A stretch of 36,607 bases of DNA, from contig NZ_JACHKT010000044.1 in the NCBI RefSeq assembly GCF_014204325.1, positions 1 to 36,607 of the forward strand, written 5' to 3'. The DNA is from Arcicella rosea. GTDB lineage: Bacteria > Bacteroidota > Bacteroidia > Cytophagales > Spirosomataceae. A program made the position numbers and the translations under genes. Every line of letters starts with the position of its first letter. The stretch's first letter is position 1. Below, one piece after another: positions 1 through 7,875 of the stretch. Under the pieces are notes generated by a model, which was not told where the DNA came from, ran no database searches, and saw nothing but the letters and a program-made list of their open reading frames with translations.

Positions 1-237
1 TTAGCGATATGACAGATTACTTTTTTATCCCATTTTGAAGTAAATACAAAATTGTACTTTTTTAAGCAAATAAAAATCTTTTGCAAGATATGAGCAATGA
101 GCTTTTTTTATTTTACCTATTTTTGAGGTTGGAGTTAAGGTTAATCGAGAAGAATAAAGCTATTTTATCAGAAAGCAGAAATCCCAAATCCACAATAGCA
201 TTTACTCCACATTCCGCATTCAAAACTCATCACTCCA

Positions 238-1287
238 ATGATTCCTATTGAAAATATATATTTTTTACTCTGCTACGCTTGGAATCGGCTGGAGGAAAAG
301 GATTTGCTAAATGTTTCCACAATTGAAGTACCCGATTTGCCCAATTTATTGGCTAAAGTACTTTTGAAAGGCATAAAAGTGTTGATAAATCGTGGCTTGG
401 ATAAACAATATATTGCAGAACAAAACCACTATCAGGGCATCAAAGGAAGAGTAGATTTTAATTATTCACTTCGTAAAAATCTTTTTCAACAAGGTTTGGC
501 AATGTGCGAATTTGATGAACTTTCAGTCAATATTTTGCCGAATCAAATTTTAAAAACTTCATTGCAAAATGTTGTAAAATTGCCAACGCTTGATAGAAAA
601 CTGAAAAGAGATATTCAGTCGGTTTTGTATCAATTAACGGATATTGATGTAATTGAAATTAGAAATGATACTTTTGCTAGCGTTCAGATTCATCGTAATA
701 ATCAGTATTATCTTTTTCTATTGAATATTTGTGAATTGTTGCACCAAAATCTATCTATTCATGAAAAAACTGGGGAAGTAAAATTCAAAGATTTTTTAAG
801 AGATGAACGCCAAATGGCTAGACTTTTTGAAGAATTTGTGCGTAATTTTTATAAAATAGAAGTACCAGAAGCAAAGGTTTTTCGAGAAGATTTACATTGG
901 CAATTTACGGGAGAACAAATGCAGTTTTTGCCTAAAATGCAAACAGATATTTCAATTAAATTGCCTTCAAATCGGAAGATAATTATTGATGCAAAGTATT
1001 ATTCAGAAACACTTCAACATTTTTATGATGTCGAGAAAATACATTCTCGGAATTTATACCAAATGTTTGCTTACTTGAAAAATCAGCCTAATCAACAAGC
1101 GGAAGGAATTTTGCTGTATCCAACTGTTCAGAAAAGTCTGAGCCTCACTTATACTTTTGAGGAACATCAAATCAGGGTAGAAACGTTGAATCTGAATCAG
1201 CCATGGATGGAAATCAAAAGAGATTTATTGTTGATATTAGATAGAAAATCCAGCGAGTTGGAAATTCGTTCTACTGAAAATATTTAA
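238..1287 (+). CDS. mcrC: McrC-like subunit of a McrBC-type modification-dependent restriction system
   Basis: This 349-residue protein is about the length of E. coli McrC (348). It shares the N-terminal pattern IP-x-x-NIY-x-L-x-YAW, a GIKGRVDF block near residues 67-74 and a TDI...DAKYY block near 236-255. The last block supplies a PD-(D/E)xK nuclease core (D237, D251, K253), so the catalytic residues look intact. In the known system McrC is the nuclease and stimulates the GTPase McrB, which recognises methylated DNA. No McrB reading frame is visible: the 237 bases upstream carry stops in all forward frames, so any partner lies beyond the window edge or elsewhere. The ATG at 238 places the conserved IENIY motif at residues 4-8, which supports the start. 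The stop overlaps the convergent DUF6702 gene by 4 bp. Family assignment is strong; the cytosine-modification target is inferred from the family. Confidence 0.88.
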   Translation: MIPIENIYFLLCYAWNRLEEKDLLNVSTIEVPDLPNLLAKVLLKGIKVLINRGLDKQYIAEQNHYQGIKGRVDFNYSLRKNLFQQGLAMCEFDELSVNILPNQILKTSLQNVVKLPTLDRKLKRDIQSVLYQLTDIDVIEIRNDTFASVQIHRNNQYYLFLLNICELLHQNLSIHEKTGEVKFKDFLRDERQMARLFEEFVRNFYKIEVPEAKVFREDLHWQFTGEQMQFLPKMQTDISIKLPSNRKIIIDAKYYSETLQHFYDVEKIHSRNLYQMFAYLKNQPNQQAEGILLYPTVQKSLSLTYTFEEHQIRVETLNLNQPWMEIKRDLLLILDRKSSELEIRSTENI

Positions 1288-1838
1288 AAATCAATTGTGA
1301 AAATCTTTGTTTTTGCATTGAAAATAAACGATTTCTTTTCTTCCTTCACAAAGACATTCACAATATTGGTTTGGTCTTCAAACATATCAATGAGCACATC
1401 ATTCTTTAATCTTAGTCCTGAAAGTGCTTCGCTCATCGGTAGTTCTAAGTAAATCCAAGTAGCATCTCCTTCTTTTTCTTTTCCGATGTATTGAACTGCT
1501 TTGAGTTGATTCTTTGAATTAACCAACATAAAGTGTTTTTTTACATATTGCTCTACCAAAGCATCGTTTTTGTCGTTGTTTTCTACAATAATTTTCTTGT
1601 TCTGATTATCGTGCGAAAGTACCTTTTCCAAATCATCTGTAAATACTCTTAGACTTACTTCAAAACCTTTGCTTTTGGTATTATAACGCATTTCTGTAAG
1701 GCTGGTATGAAATGCGTGGAAAGCAGTATTATTACTTTTGAAAGCACTTGAAAGTAGGATGACACCTAAAAGTAAAAACCTGCCAAGACGATTTGTCTTA
1801 GCAGGTTTTAAGATATTGTTATGATTAATTGACATCAT
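1284..1838 (-). CDS. DUF6702 family protein, probably exported or membrane-anchored
   Basis: This 184-residue protein has a hydrophobic stretch at about residues 20-33 after a basic region, suggesting a signal peptide or membrane anchor, so the rest probably sits in the periplasm. The mature start (HAFHTSLTEMRYN, then SLRVFTDDLE) matches my recollection of the Bacteroidota DUF6702 family, which has no established function. Its ATG directly abuts the rseP stop (TAG-ATG-ATG), so it is the last gene of the dxr-rseP-DUF6702 transcription unit and probably translationally coupled. Two consecutive ATG codons make the exact start ambiguous by one residue. Co-location with rseP hints at an envelope role, but that is inference only. 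Confidence 0.72.
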   Translation of the reverse strand: MMSINHNNILKPAKTNRLGRFLLLGVILLSSAFKSNNTAFHAFHTSLTEMRYNTKSKGFEVSLRVFTDDLEKVLSHDNQNKKIIVENNDKNDALVEQYVKKHFMLVNSKNQLKAVQYIGKEKEGDATWIYLELPMSEALSGLRLKNDVLIDMFEDQTNIVNVFVKEEKKSFIFNAKTKIFTIDF

Positions 1839-3227
1839 CTATTTGAAAAAAGTTTTGAATGCTCCATTTCCTAACACAAAAACCATTAAAGCTAACAAGA
1901 TAACAGTACCTACTTGCTGGGCTCTTTCTAAAACTTTTTCCGATGGCGGGCGACCAGTAATGATTTCATACAATAAAAACAACGCATGACCACCATCAAG
2001 TGCAGGAATTGGCAATAAATTCATAAATGCCAAACCCATTGAAAGTAAACCTGTTAATGACCAGAATTTTAACCAGTCCCAGTGAGCTCCGTACATAGCT
2101 GCAATTTCAAAAGGTCCACTCAAGGCTTTATCAGCACGAACATCACCCGCAAAAATCTTTTTAAAGGCTTTTATATTTTTCACAACTACATCAAAAGCAT
2201 CATGTACACCAACTAAAAAAGCCTGACCGATGGTATAGTCTTCATGTGAAAGTTTGATTAAATTTTCCATTGCAAAACCTAATTTACCATCTTTGTTAAT
2301 GGTCATATTAATGGTATCCATTTTTCCTTGTCTTTCAATACCAAAAGCAACGTTTTTACCAGCATATTTTGTTAAACTATCTTTTAAGATTTGATAGAAA
2401 ACAACTGGATATCCATTCATAGTCACTATTTTATCACCTGCTTTTAAGCCAGCTTTGTAGGCTGCTGATTCTTCTGGTTGAGATTTCCCAAAAAGTTTAC
2501 TTAATAAAGAAGGTTTTTCTGGTTCAGGTACTTGTGCAATTTTGAATGGGTATAATGGTTGAAAAAATGGATCTTTTTCATCCGATAATTTATTCAAGAA
2601 GTCAGAAGGAATAACTACTTCAATGGTTTTTCCAGCACGTTCTACAGTATAATAAATACCGTCGTCGAGAATTGCACCGCCGATTTCGCCATATTCTTTG
2701 AAATCTTTACCGTTTACTTTCAATACTTTATCGCCAGTTCTGAAGCCAACTTCTTGAGCCAACTTTCCTGCATAAATACCGTTTTTATTTAATTCGTCTT
2801 TAGCGATATAATTATTCCCAGTTTTGTAATTGATACCGAAGTAAATAGCAACCCCTAAAATTACGTTGACAATAATACCACCAAGCATTACGATTAAACG
2901 TTGCCAAGCTGGTTTTCCACGGAATTCCCAAGGTTCAGGAACAGCAGATAATTTTGAAGCATCTTGTGTTTCGTCAATCATTCCGGCAATAGAAACATAC
3001 CCCCCTAACGGAAACCAACCTAAACCATATTCTGTATCACCGATTTTCTTTTTGAATAAAGCGAAGTTTAAAACAGTAGGTACTGGAAACAAAAAGTCGA
3101 AGAAAAGATAGAATTTATCAACACGCATTTTGAACCATTTTGCGGTTATATAATGCCCAAATTCATGTAAACTTACTAAAATTGACAGTCCTAAAATTAA
3201 CTGCCCTGCCATAACTAAACCGTCCAT
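1839..3227 (-). CDS. rseP: RIP zinc metalloprotease RseP (site-2 protease)
   Basis: This is an intramembrane zinc metalloprotease of family M50, which in characterised bacteria cleaves anti-sigma factors and leftover signal peptides in the inner membrane. The active-site HExxH appears as HEFGH at residues 21-25 in the first membrane segment. The third zinc ligand is D411 in LDGGH near the C terminus, preceded by the usual N-LLPIPA segment. Two PDZ-like stretches lie between (about residues 125-215 and 240-320, with AAYKAGLKAGDKIVTMNGYP in the second). Its 462 residues fit the family. It lies 73 bp downstream of dxr on the same strand and abuts the DUF6702 start; the dxr-rseP order is common in Bacteroidota. 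Its substrates here are unknown. Confidence 0.95.
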   Translation of the reverse strand: MDGLVMAGQLILGLSILVSLHEFGHYITAKWFKMRVDKFYLFFDFLFPVPTVLNFALFKKKIGDTEYGLGWFPLGGYVSIAGMIDETQDASKLSAVPEPWEFRGKPAWQRLIVMLGGIIVNVILGVAIYFGINYKTGNNYIAKDELNKNGIYAGKLAQEVGFRTGDKVLKVNGKDFKEYGEIGGAILDDGIYYTVERAGKTIEVVIPSDFLNKLSDEKDPFFQPLYPFKIAQVPEPEKPSLLSKLFGKSQPEESAAYKAGLKAGDKIVTMNGYPVVFYQILKDSLTKYAGKNVAFGIERQGKMDTINMTINKDGKLGFAMENLIKLSHEDYTIGQAFLVGVHDAFDVVVKNIKAFKKIFAGDVRADKALSGPFEIAAMYGAHWDWLKFWSLTGLLSMGLAFMNLLPIPALDGGHALFLLYEIITGRPPSEKVLERAQQVGTVILLALMVFVLGNGAFKTFFK

Positions 3228-3300
3228 TTGTTAAGTGTTATCTCGTAAAATCAATTTTTATTTACGATTTGTGTTCTAAGATTTTTTTACTGATTTAATA

Positions 3301-4452
3301 TTAAACTAGCGTTTGGGCTAGTCTTCTTGTTGCTTGGTCTGTCTGAATATAATCATCAATACTTGGCTTTTGAATAAAATCAACTTTACTCATACAGTTT
3401 TCGATGAGGTATGACATCTCTAAAAAACCAATTTTGTCTTGTAAAAAGGCTTCAACAGCAATTTCATTAGCCGCATTCATGATACAAGGAAGGTTTCCGC
3501 CTTTGTCCATCGCATTGAAAGCTAATTGCAAGTTACGAAATGTTTCGGTATCAGGTTGTTCAAATGTTAGAGAAGGATATTTTGTGAAGTCGAAACGTGG
3601 AAAATCTGATTTTATTCTATTCGGAAATCCCAAAGCAAACTGAATAGGAAGTTTCATATCAGGCAAACCCATTTGTGCTTTCATCGAACCATCTTCAAAC
3701 TGAACCAAAGAATGAATAATTGATTGCGGATGAACAACGACTTCAATTTGCGAAGCTTTCAAACCAAACAACCATTTCGCTTCAATTACTTCCAAGCCTT
3801 TATTCATCAAACTGGCAGAATCAATCGTGATTTTAGCACCCATTACCCAATTTGGATGTTTTAGTGCCTGAGCTTTGGTTACTTTTGCCAAATCTTCACG
3901 TTTTTTTCCTCTGAAAGGTCCGCCCGAAGCTGTTAAAATTATTTTTTCGATTGGATTATGAAATTCTCCAACTAAGCATTGGAAAATAGCAGAATGTTCG
4001 GAATCTACTGGATAAATATTTACTCCTTTTTCTTCGGCAAGTTTTGTAATTAATTCTCCAGCAACAACTAATGTTTCTTTATTGGCAAGTGCGATATGTT
4101 TCCCTGCTTCAATGGCTTTGATGGTAGGTAATAAACCAGCATAACCAACCATAGAAGTAAGTACAATATCGATAGAATCCATTTGAACAACGGCTTCCAA
4201 AGCTTTTGCACCAGCATAAACTTTTATTCCTGCCGAATCTAATGCTAAATGGACCTTATCGTATAAATCATCATTACCAATTACAACACAATTTGGTTTG
4301 AACGCTAAACTTTGTTCAATTAATAAATCTGCGTTGTTTTGGGCTGTTAATACTTCAACTTCGAAGATGTCTTCGTTGGCTTTTATTACTTCTAAGGCTT
4401 GTGTTCCGATTGACCCCGTTGAGCCTAAAATGGCAATTTTTCTTTTTTGCAT
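3301..4452 (-). CDS. dxr: 1-deoxy-D-xylulose 5-phosphate reductoisomerase
   Basis: Dxr converts 1-deoxy-D-xylulose 5-phosphate to 2-C-methyl-D-erythritol 4-phosphate with NADPH, the committed step of the non-mevalonate isoprenoid pathway in the cytoplasm. The NADPH-binding loop GSTGSIG is at residues 10-16, the ALANKETLV block at 121-129, and the metal ligands D150 and E152 sit in PVDSEHSAIF. A further acidic ligand is probably E221 in MNKGLEVIEAKW. The substrate loop TASGGPFRG is at about 174-182. The length of 383 residues is typical. It is the first gene of the minus-strand unit with rseP and DUF6702. About 170 bp of non-coding DNA separates it from the rhomboid gene upstream. Confidence 0.97.
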   Translation of the reverse strand: MQKRKIAILGSTGSIGTQALEVIKANEDIFEVEVLTAQNNADLLIEQSLAFKPNCVVIGNDDLYDKVHLALDSAGIKVYAGAKALEAVVQMDSIDIVLTSMVGYAGLLPTIKAIEAGKHIALANKETLVVAGELITKLAEEKGVNIYPVDSEHSAIFQCLVGEFHNPIEKIILTASGGPFRGKKREDLAKVTKAQALKHPNWVMGAKITIDSASLMNKGLEVIEAKWLFGLKASQIEVVVHPQSIIHSLVQFEDGSMKAQMGLPDMKLPIQFALGFPNRIKSDFPRFDFTKYPSLTFEQPDTETFRNLQLAFNAMDKGGNLPCIMNAANEIAVEAFLQDKIGFLEMSYLIENCMSKVDFIQKPSIDDYIQTDQATRRLAQTLV

Positions 4453-4459
4453 AAATGAT

Positions 4460-4494
4460 AAGTAGCTAGGAGCAATTAGCTGTAAGCTATGAGT
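4460..4494. repeat. Short degenerate AGCTA-type repeat tract upstream of dxr
   Basis: The stretch contains several imperfect copies of an AGCTA/GAGC-like unit in a row: AAGTAGCTAGG, AGCAATTAGCTG, TAAGCTATGAG. It lies just upstream of the dxr start on the minus strand, so it falls in the dxr leader or promoter region. It is short and degenerate. I see no open frame or strong hairpin in it. Confidence 0.35.
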
Positions 4495-4620
4495 CTTATT
4501 ATCAGACGATTAGTAAATCAGATTATTGATAAAATCTAACTTTATTTCTCAAAACTTACTCTTTAAATTATTTGTAAGAAGTTTTAAGTTGGAATAATTG
4601 TCTTGAATTAAACTATAAAA

Positions 4621-5238
4621 TTAAAGACTCCAGTTTAGAATTTCGTTAATAAAATGAGAAAATAAAGAAGGTTTTAAAAGCAACGTAAACACGACTCCAA
4701 AACCTGCTCCCCAAAGGTGAGCCGAATGACCAATATTATCTAAATTTCGTTTCGACATATAATAAGAGTACGCTGAATACAAAACGGCATAAATAAAACC
4801 AGGCATTGGGAAAAAGTACACGTAAATCTGAGCTGTAGGTTGGAAAAGTATGGCAGAAAAAACTACCGCCGAAACGCCACCAGAAGCTCCCAAAGCATTA
4901 TAATAACGATCATTTTTATGGTCGAGATAACTTGGAATATTTGCTACAATAATTCCTAATATGTACAAAGTAGCATAAAGTAAAATCCCCATACTTGACC
5001 CAAAAATTCCTGAAAAGTAATATTCTACTATATCACCGAAGAAGTACAAGCTTAGCATGTTGAAAAACAAATGCCCATAATCTGCATGTAAAAAACCAGA
5101 AGTCAAGAAACGATAATATTCTTTGTATTCTCTTACTGAATATGGATGCATAATCCATTTATTCAAAACAGTTTGATTGTTCCAAGCATAAAGGCTTAGC
5201 GCAATCGTAATTCCAATAAAAATGAAAGTTAATGACAT
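4621..5238 (-). CDS. Rhomboid-family intramembrane serine protease
   Basis: This 205-residue protein of about six membrane segments has the rhomboid serine protease signature. The catalytic serine is S119 in GASG (117-120). The catalytic histidine is probably H174 in HSAHLWGAGFG, where the second histidine precedes the L-x-G motif. The oxyanion-side H56 and N60 lie in HADYGHLFFNML, matching the H-x-x-x-N pattern of GlpG. Rhomboids cleave transmembrane substrates within the inner membrane; the target here is unknown. The gene stands alone: a terminator-like hairpin separates it from the polyprenyl synthase upstream, and 168 bp separates it from dxr downstream. All key residues are present, so I expect an active protease. 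Confidence 0.93.
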   Translation of the reverse strand: MSLTFIFIGITIALSLYAWNNQTVLNKWIMHPYSVREYKEYYRFLTSGFLHADYGHLFFNMLSLYFFGDIVEYYFSGIFGSSMGILLYATLYILGIIVANIPSYLDHKNDRYYNALGASGGVSAVVFSAILFQPTAQIYVYFFPMPGFIYAVLYSAYSYYMSKRNLDNIGHSAHLWGAGFGVVFTLLLKPSLFSHFINEILNWSL

Positions 5239-5300
5239 ATTATTTTTTTAGAATATCTGTGGAAAAGAATTTGAATGAAATAACAAATTCTTGATTTTAT

Positions 5301-5335
5301 AAAACAAAAGCAGTCGAAACAATTGGTTCGACTGC
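5301..5335 (-). terminator. Intrinsic terminator after the polyprenyl synthase gene
   Basis: Perfect 9-bp stem GCAGTCGAA (5310-5318) with TTCGACTGC (5327-5335) and an 8-nt loop. Read on the minus strand it is followed by TTTTGTTTTAT, a U-rich tail in the RNA. It lies 25 bp downstream of the polyprenyl synthase stop and so separates that gene from the rhomboid gene. Confidence 0.75.
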
Positions 5336-5360
5336 CAGTATCTTTCATTACAAATTTACA

Positions 5361-6332
5361 TTAAACCTCTCTATCAATCAAAGTTTCAGCAAATGTTCGT
5401 AGAATAAGCTTTCTATCTTCATCAACTTTTAGCGATTCTAACGCTTCAAAAGCTTTATCGAAGTAAGTATTAATTTTTACAGTAGCTACTTCACGAATTC
5501 CTAAAGTATCATAAATGGCTGTAACAGCTTTTACTTTTTCAGTAGCATCAAATTCCTTCAAAGAAAGCCATTTATTTAAAGCTACTTTGGTTTCGCCATC
5601 AGCTTTTTCCAAAGCTTCTATCAACATAAAAGTTTTTTTGTTTGAAATAATGTCGCCACCTACTTGTTTCCCGAATTTTTCAGGGTCGCCATAAACATCT
5701 AGTAAATCATCTTTTAGTTGGAAACCTAAACCAATATTTAAACCAATGTTATACAATAAATCACACGATTTTTCACTTCCTCCGCCAATAATTCCGCCTA
5801 ATTCTAAGGCATAACCCAAGAGTACAGACGTTTTTAATTTAATCATTTCAAGATATTCTTCTTCGCTGACGTTTTCACGATTTTCGAAATTCATATCTAA
5901 TTGCTGTCCTTCACAAACTTCTGCTGCGGTACGATTAAATCTTTTTAAAGCTTTTTTAAATTTTGAATCCTCAACAAACATTAATAATTCGTAGGCTTGT
6001 ACCAGCATTACATCGCCAGAAAGAATGGCAGTATTATCATTCCATTTGGCATGAACAGTCGGTTTCCCACGTCGCAAGGGTGCTTTATCCATGATGTCAT
6101 CATGCATTAAAGTAAAATTGTGGAAAACTTCTACCGCAGTAGCTGGTTTAATTGCTTTTTGCCAATCGTCTGTGAATAAGGCTGTTGCCATTAAAGTCAT
6201 TAATGGTCTCATCCTTTTGCCGCCTAACGACATTAAATAGCGGATGGGTTCATATAATTCTTCGGGATGTTCACCGTAAGTTTGCTGGGAAAATTCTTCG
6301 TTGAGAGCTTGTACGAATTGTGTAAGTTTCAT
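5361..6332 (-). CDS. Polyprenyl (short-chain trans-isoprenyl) diphosphate synthase
   Basis: This 323-residue enzyme condenses isopentenyl diphosphate with an allylic diphosphate using magnesium, in the cytoplasm. Both aspartate-rich motifs are intact: DDIMD at residues 78-82 and DDLLD at 208-212. The family's GGKRMRP block is at 37-43 and the RRGKPTVH segment follows the first motif. The position five residues before the first motif is Phe73, a bulky residue that in this family tends to limit chain length, so a C15-C20 product is my guess; ispA or crtE would be over-specific symbols. It is transcribed divergently from the exonuclease gene and ends in its own terminator. It is functionally linked to dxr nearby through isoprenoid synthesis. 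Confidence 0.92.
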   Translation of the reverse strand: MKLTQFVQALNEEFSQQTYGEHPEELYEPIRYLMSLGGKRMRPLMTLMATALFTDDWQKAIKPATAVEVFHNFTLMHDDIMDKAPLRRGKPTVHAKWNDNTAILSGDVMLVQAYELLMFVEDSKFKKALKRFNRTAAEVCEGQQLDMNFENRENVSEEEYLEMIKLKTSVLLGYALELGGIIGGGSEKSCDLLYNIGLNIGLGFQLKDDLLDVYGDPEKFGKQVGGDIISNKKTFMLIEALEKADGETKVALNKWLSLKEFDATEKVKAVTAIYDTLGIREVATVKINTYFDKAFEALESLKVDEDRKLILRTFAETLIDREV

Positions 6333-6446
6333 TTAATAATTGATGGTTTCTCTTTCAGAGTAACGCACTCCATGTTAGAAATGTTATGAATTGCCAAAAA
6401 TAGAAAGAAGAATTTAAAGTCTCACTCGTTTCAGATTTATTTTGGC

Positions 6447-6454
6447 TAACTTTG
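6447..6454 (+). promoter_or_regulatory. Candidate -7 promoter element for the exonuclease gene
   Basis: TAACTTTG matches the Bacteroidota -7 consensus TAnnTTTG exactly and ends 28 bp before the ATG at 6483. I do not see a good TTTG at the usual -33 spacing, so the call rests on one box. A CCTC...GAGG mini-hairpin follows in the short leader (6460-6472). Confidence 0.35.
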
Positions 6455-6482
6455 CAAAACCTCTAAACGAGGTCTATATTAT

Positions 6483-7298
6483 ATGCTCAACCATCAGCTC
6501 AAACTCCGTAAACCACTTGCCGTTTTTGATTTAGAAACGACAGGTGTAAATGTTGTCAAAGATCGCATCGTCGAAATCAGTATTGCCAAAGCAAATATTG
6601 ATGGAACTGTGACCGTAAAAACCCGTCGTGTAAATCCTGAAATGCCGATTCCACTCGAATCGTCACTTGTACATGGTATTTATGACGAGGATGTAAAAGA
6701 CGAACCTACCTTCAAACAAATTGCCAAGTCGATGGCTCAGTTTTTAGAAGGTTGCGATTTGGCAGGTTTTAATTCAAATCGTTTTGATGTTCCGATTTTA
6801 GTAGAGGAATTTTTAAGAAACGAAGTAGATTTTGATATTAAAAACCGTCGATTAATCGATGCACAACGTATTTTCCATTTGATGGAACCTCGTACTTTGT
6901 CGGCAGCTTATAAATTTTACTGCAAGAAAGAATTAATAGATGCCCATTCGGCAGAAGCAGATACAATTGCTACTTTGGAAGTACTCAACGAACAAGTTAA
7001 GTATTATGAAGGAGTAACCATAAAAGATAGCAAAGGTGTAGCATTTGAGCCTGTGAAAAACGACATGGATGTTTTGCATGAAATCACAGCGTCTAAATTG
7101 GTTGACTTTGCTCAAAGAATGGCATTTAATAAAGATGGAATCGAAGTAATCAATTTTGGTAAACATGCAGGTAAGCCAGTTGTTCAAGTTTTAAAAGAAG
7201 AACCTTCTTATTATGACTGGATGATGAAGGGCGATTTTCCGATGGATACCAAAAGAAAACTCACAGAAATAAAGCTTAGGGCTTTCAATAACAAGTAA
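6483..7298 (+). CDS. DnaQ/ExoX-like 3'-5' exonuclease
   Basis: This is a DEDDh-type 3'-5' exonuclease of 271 residues. Exo I is FDLETTG (D16, E18), Exo II is in GFNSNRFDVPIL (D102), and Exo III has H155 and D160 in HSAEADT. The catalytic set is therefore complete. The C-terminal part (about 200-271, with FGKHAGKPV and YYDWMMKGDFP) resembles the small domain that follows the nuclease in exodeoxyribonuclease X-like proteins. This architecture is a stand-alone nuclease rather than a polymerase-bound epsilon subunit; the DNA or RNA substrate is not known. It is monocistronic, with a candidate promoter upstream and a hairpin plus T-run downstream. Confidence 0.88.
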   Translation: MLNHQLKLRKPLAVFDLETTGVNVVKDRIVEISIAKANIDGTVTVKTRRVNPEMPIPLESSLVHGIYDEDVKDEPTFKQIAKSMAQFLEGCDLAGFNSNRFDVPILVEEFLRNEVDFDIKNRRLIDAQRIFHLMEPRTLSAAYKFYCKKELIDAHSAEADTIATLEVLNEQVKYYEGVTIKDSKGVAFEPVKNDMDVLHEITASKLVDFAQRMAFNKDGIEVINFGKHAGKPVVQVLKEEPSYYDWMMKGDFPMDTKRKLTEIKLRAFNNK

Positions 7299-7303
7299 AT
7301 TAG

Positions 7304-7355
7304 CATAAGACAAAGGTCAGGGCAGAATAAACCTACACTTTTGTCTTATGTTTTT
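7304..7355 (+). terminator. Probable terminator after the exonuclease gene
   Basis: CATAAGACAAA (7304-7314) pairs perfectly with TTTGTCTTATG (7340-7350), and TTTTT follows at 7351-7355. The 25-nt loop is longer than usual for an intrinsic terminator, which lowers confidence. It is 6 bp past the exonuclease stop. Confidence 0.55.
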
Positions 7356-7361
7356 ATGCTT

Positions 7362-7391
7362 TTATCAGTTTTTCCTTAATTTTGCTGATAA
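7362..7391 (+). promoter_or_regulatory. Candidate nuoK-N promoter region with flanking inverted repeat
   Basis: TAATTTTG (7377-7384) fits the TAnnTTTG -7 consensus, but there is no clear TTTG at the -33 position. It is framed by a 7-bp inverted repeat, TTATCAG (7362-7368) and CTGATAA (7385-7391). The element would give a leader of roughly 100 nt before nuoK. Weak evidence. Confidence 0.3.
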
Positions 7392-7491
7392 GTTTTCATT
7401 ATTACTTTGTCTGTAAATAAACAAATAGGTCTTTTTGATTTAGCAAAACAAGATTCGTTTTAATAAGTTCTCAAGCAGAAACGCAATACTC

Positions 7492-7821
7492 ATGCAACAA
7501 ATACCTGATGTCATCCGAGAAATACCCTTGAACTATTATGTTTGGTTCAGTGCCGCATTATTTTGTATCGGAATTATTGGCGTATTAACACGCCGCAATG
7601 CAATCATCATCTTCATGTCGGTAGAATTAATGCTCAATTCAGTAAATTTATTACTGGTAGCATTTTCTTCTTACAAAGCAGATCCCGCTGGACAAATCTT
7701 TGTGTTTTTTATCATGGCAGTAGCAGCGGCAGAAGTAGCAGTTGGGCTTGCCATTATTGTGATGATTTACAGAAATATCCAGACAATTGATGTTGGTTTG
7801 TTGAATAAATTGAAATGGTAA
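7492..7821 (+). CDS. nuoK: NADH-quinone oxidoreductase subunit K
   Basis: NuoK is a small three-helix subunit of the complex I membrane arm involved in proton translocation at the inner membrane. At 109 residues it is family-sized. The two functionally important membrane glutamates are present: E45 in [13 protein letters not shown] and E81 in [11 protein letters not shown], equivalent by a constant offset to E36 and E72 of E. coli NuoK. It is the first gene of a nuoK-L-M-N run. nuoJ, which normally precedes nuoK, is not in the 193-bp gap upstream, where the preceding gene is an exonuclease. The remaining complex I genes must lie elsewhere. Confidence 0.95.
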   Translation: MQQIPDVIREIPLNYYVWFSAALFCIGIIGVLTRRNAIIIFMSVELMLNSVNLLLVAFSSYKADPAGQIFVFFIMAVAAAEVAVGLAIIVMIYRNIQTIDVGLLNKLKW

Positions 7822-7875
7822 TCTTCCAATTTAAAACATTATCATCTCAAATTAGAAAACTTTCAAATTAGAATT

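Noticed and set aside
2866-3111. Forward open frame opposite rseP
   Set aside because: It is antisense to a well-conserved gene, with no family resemblance or promoter of its own.
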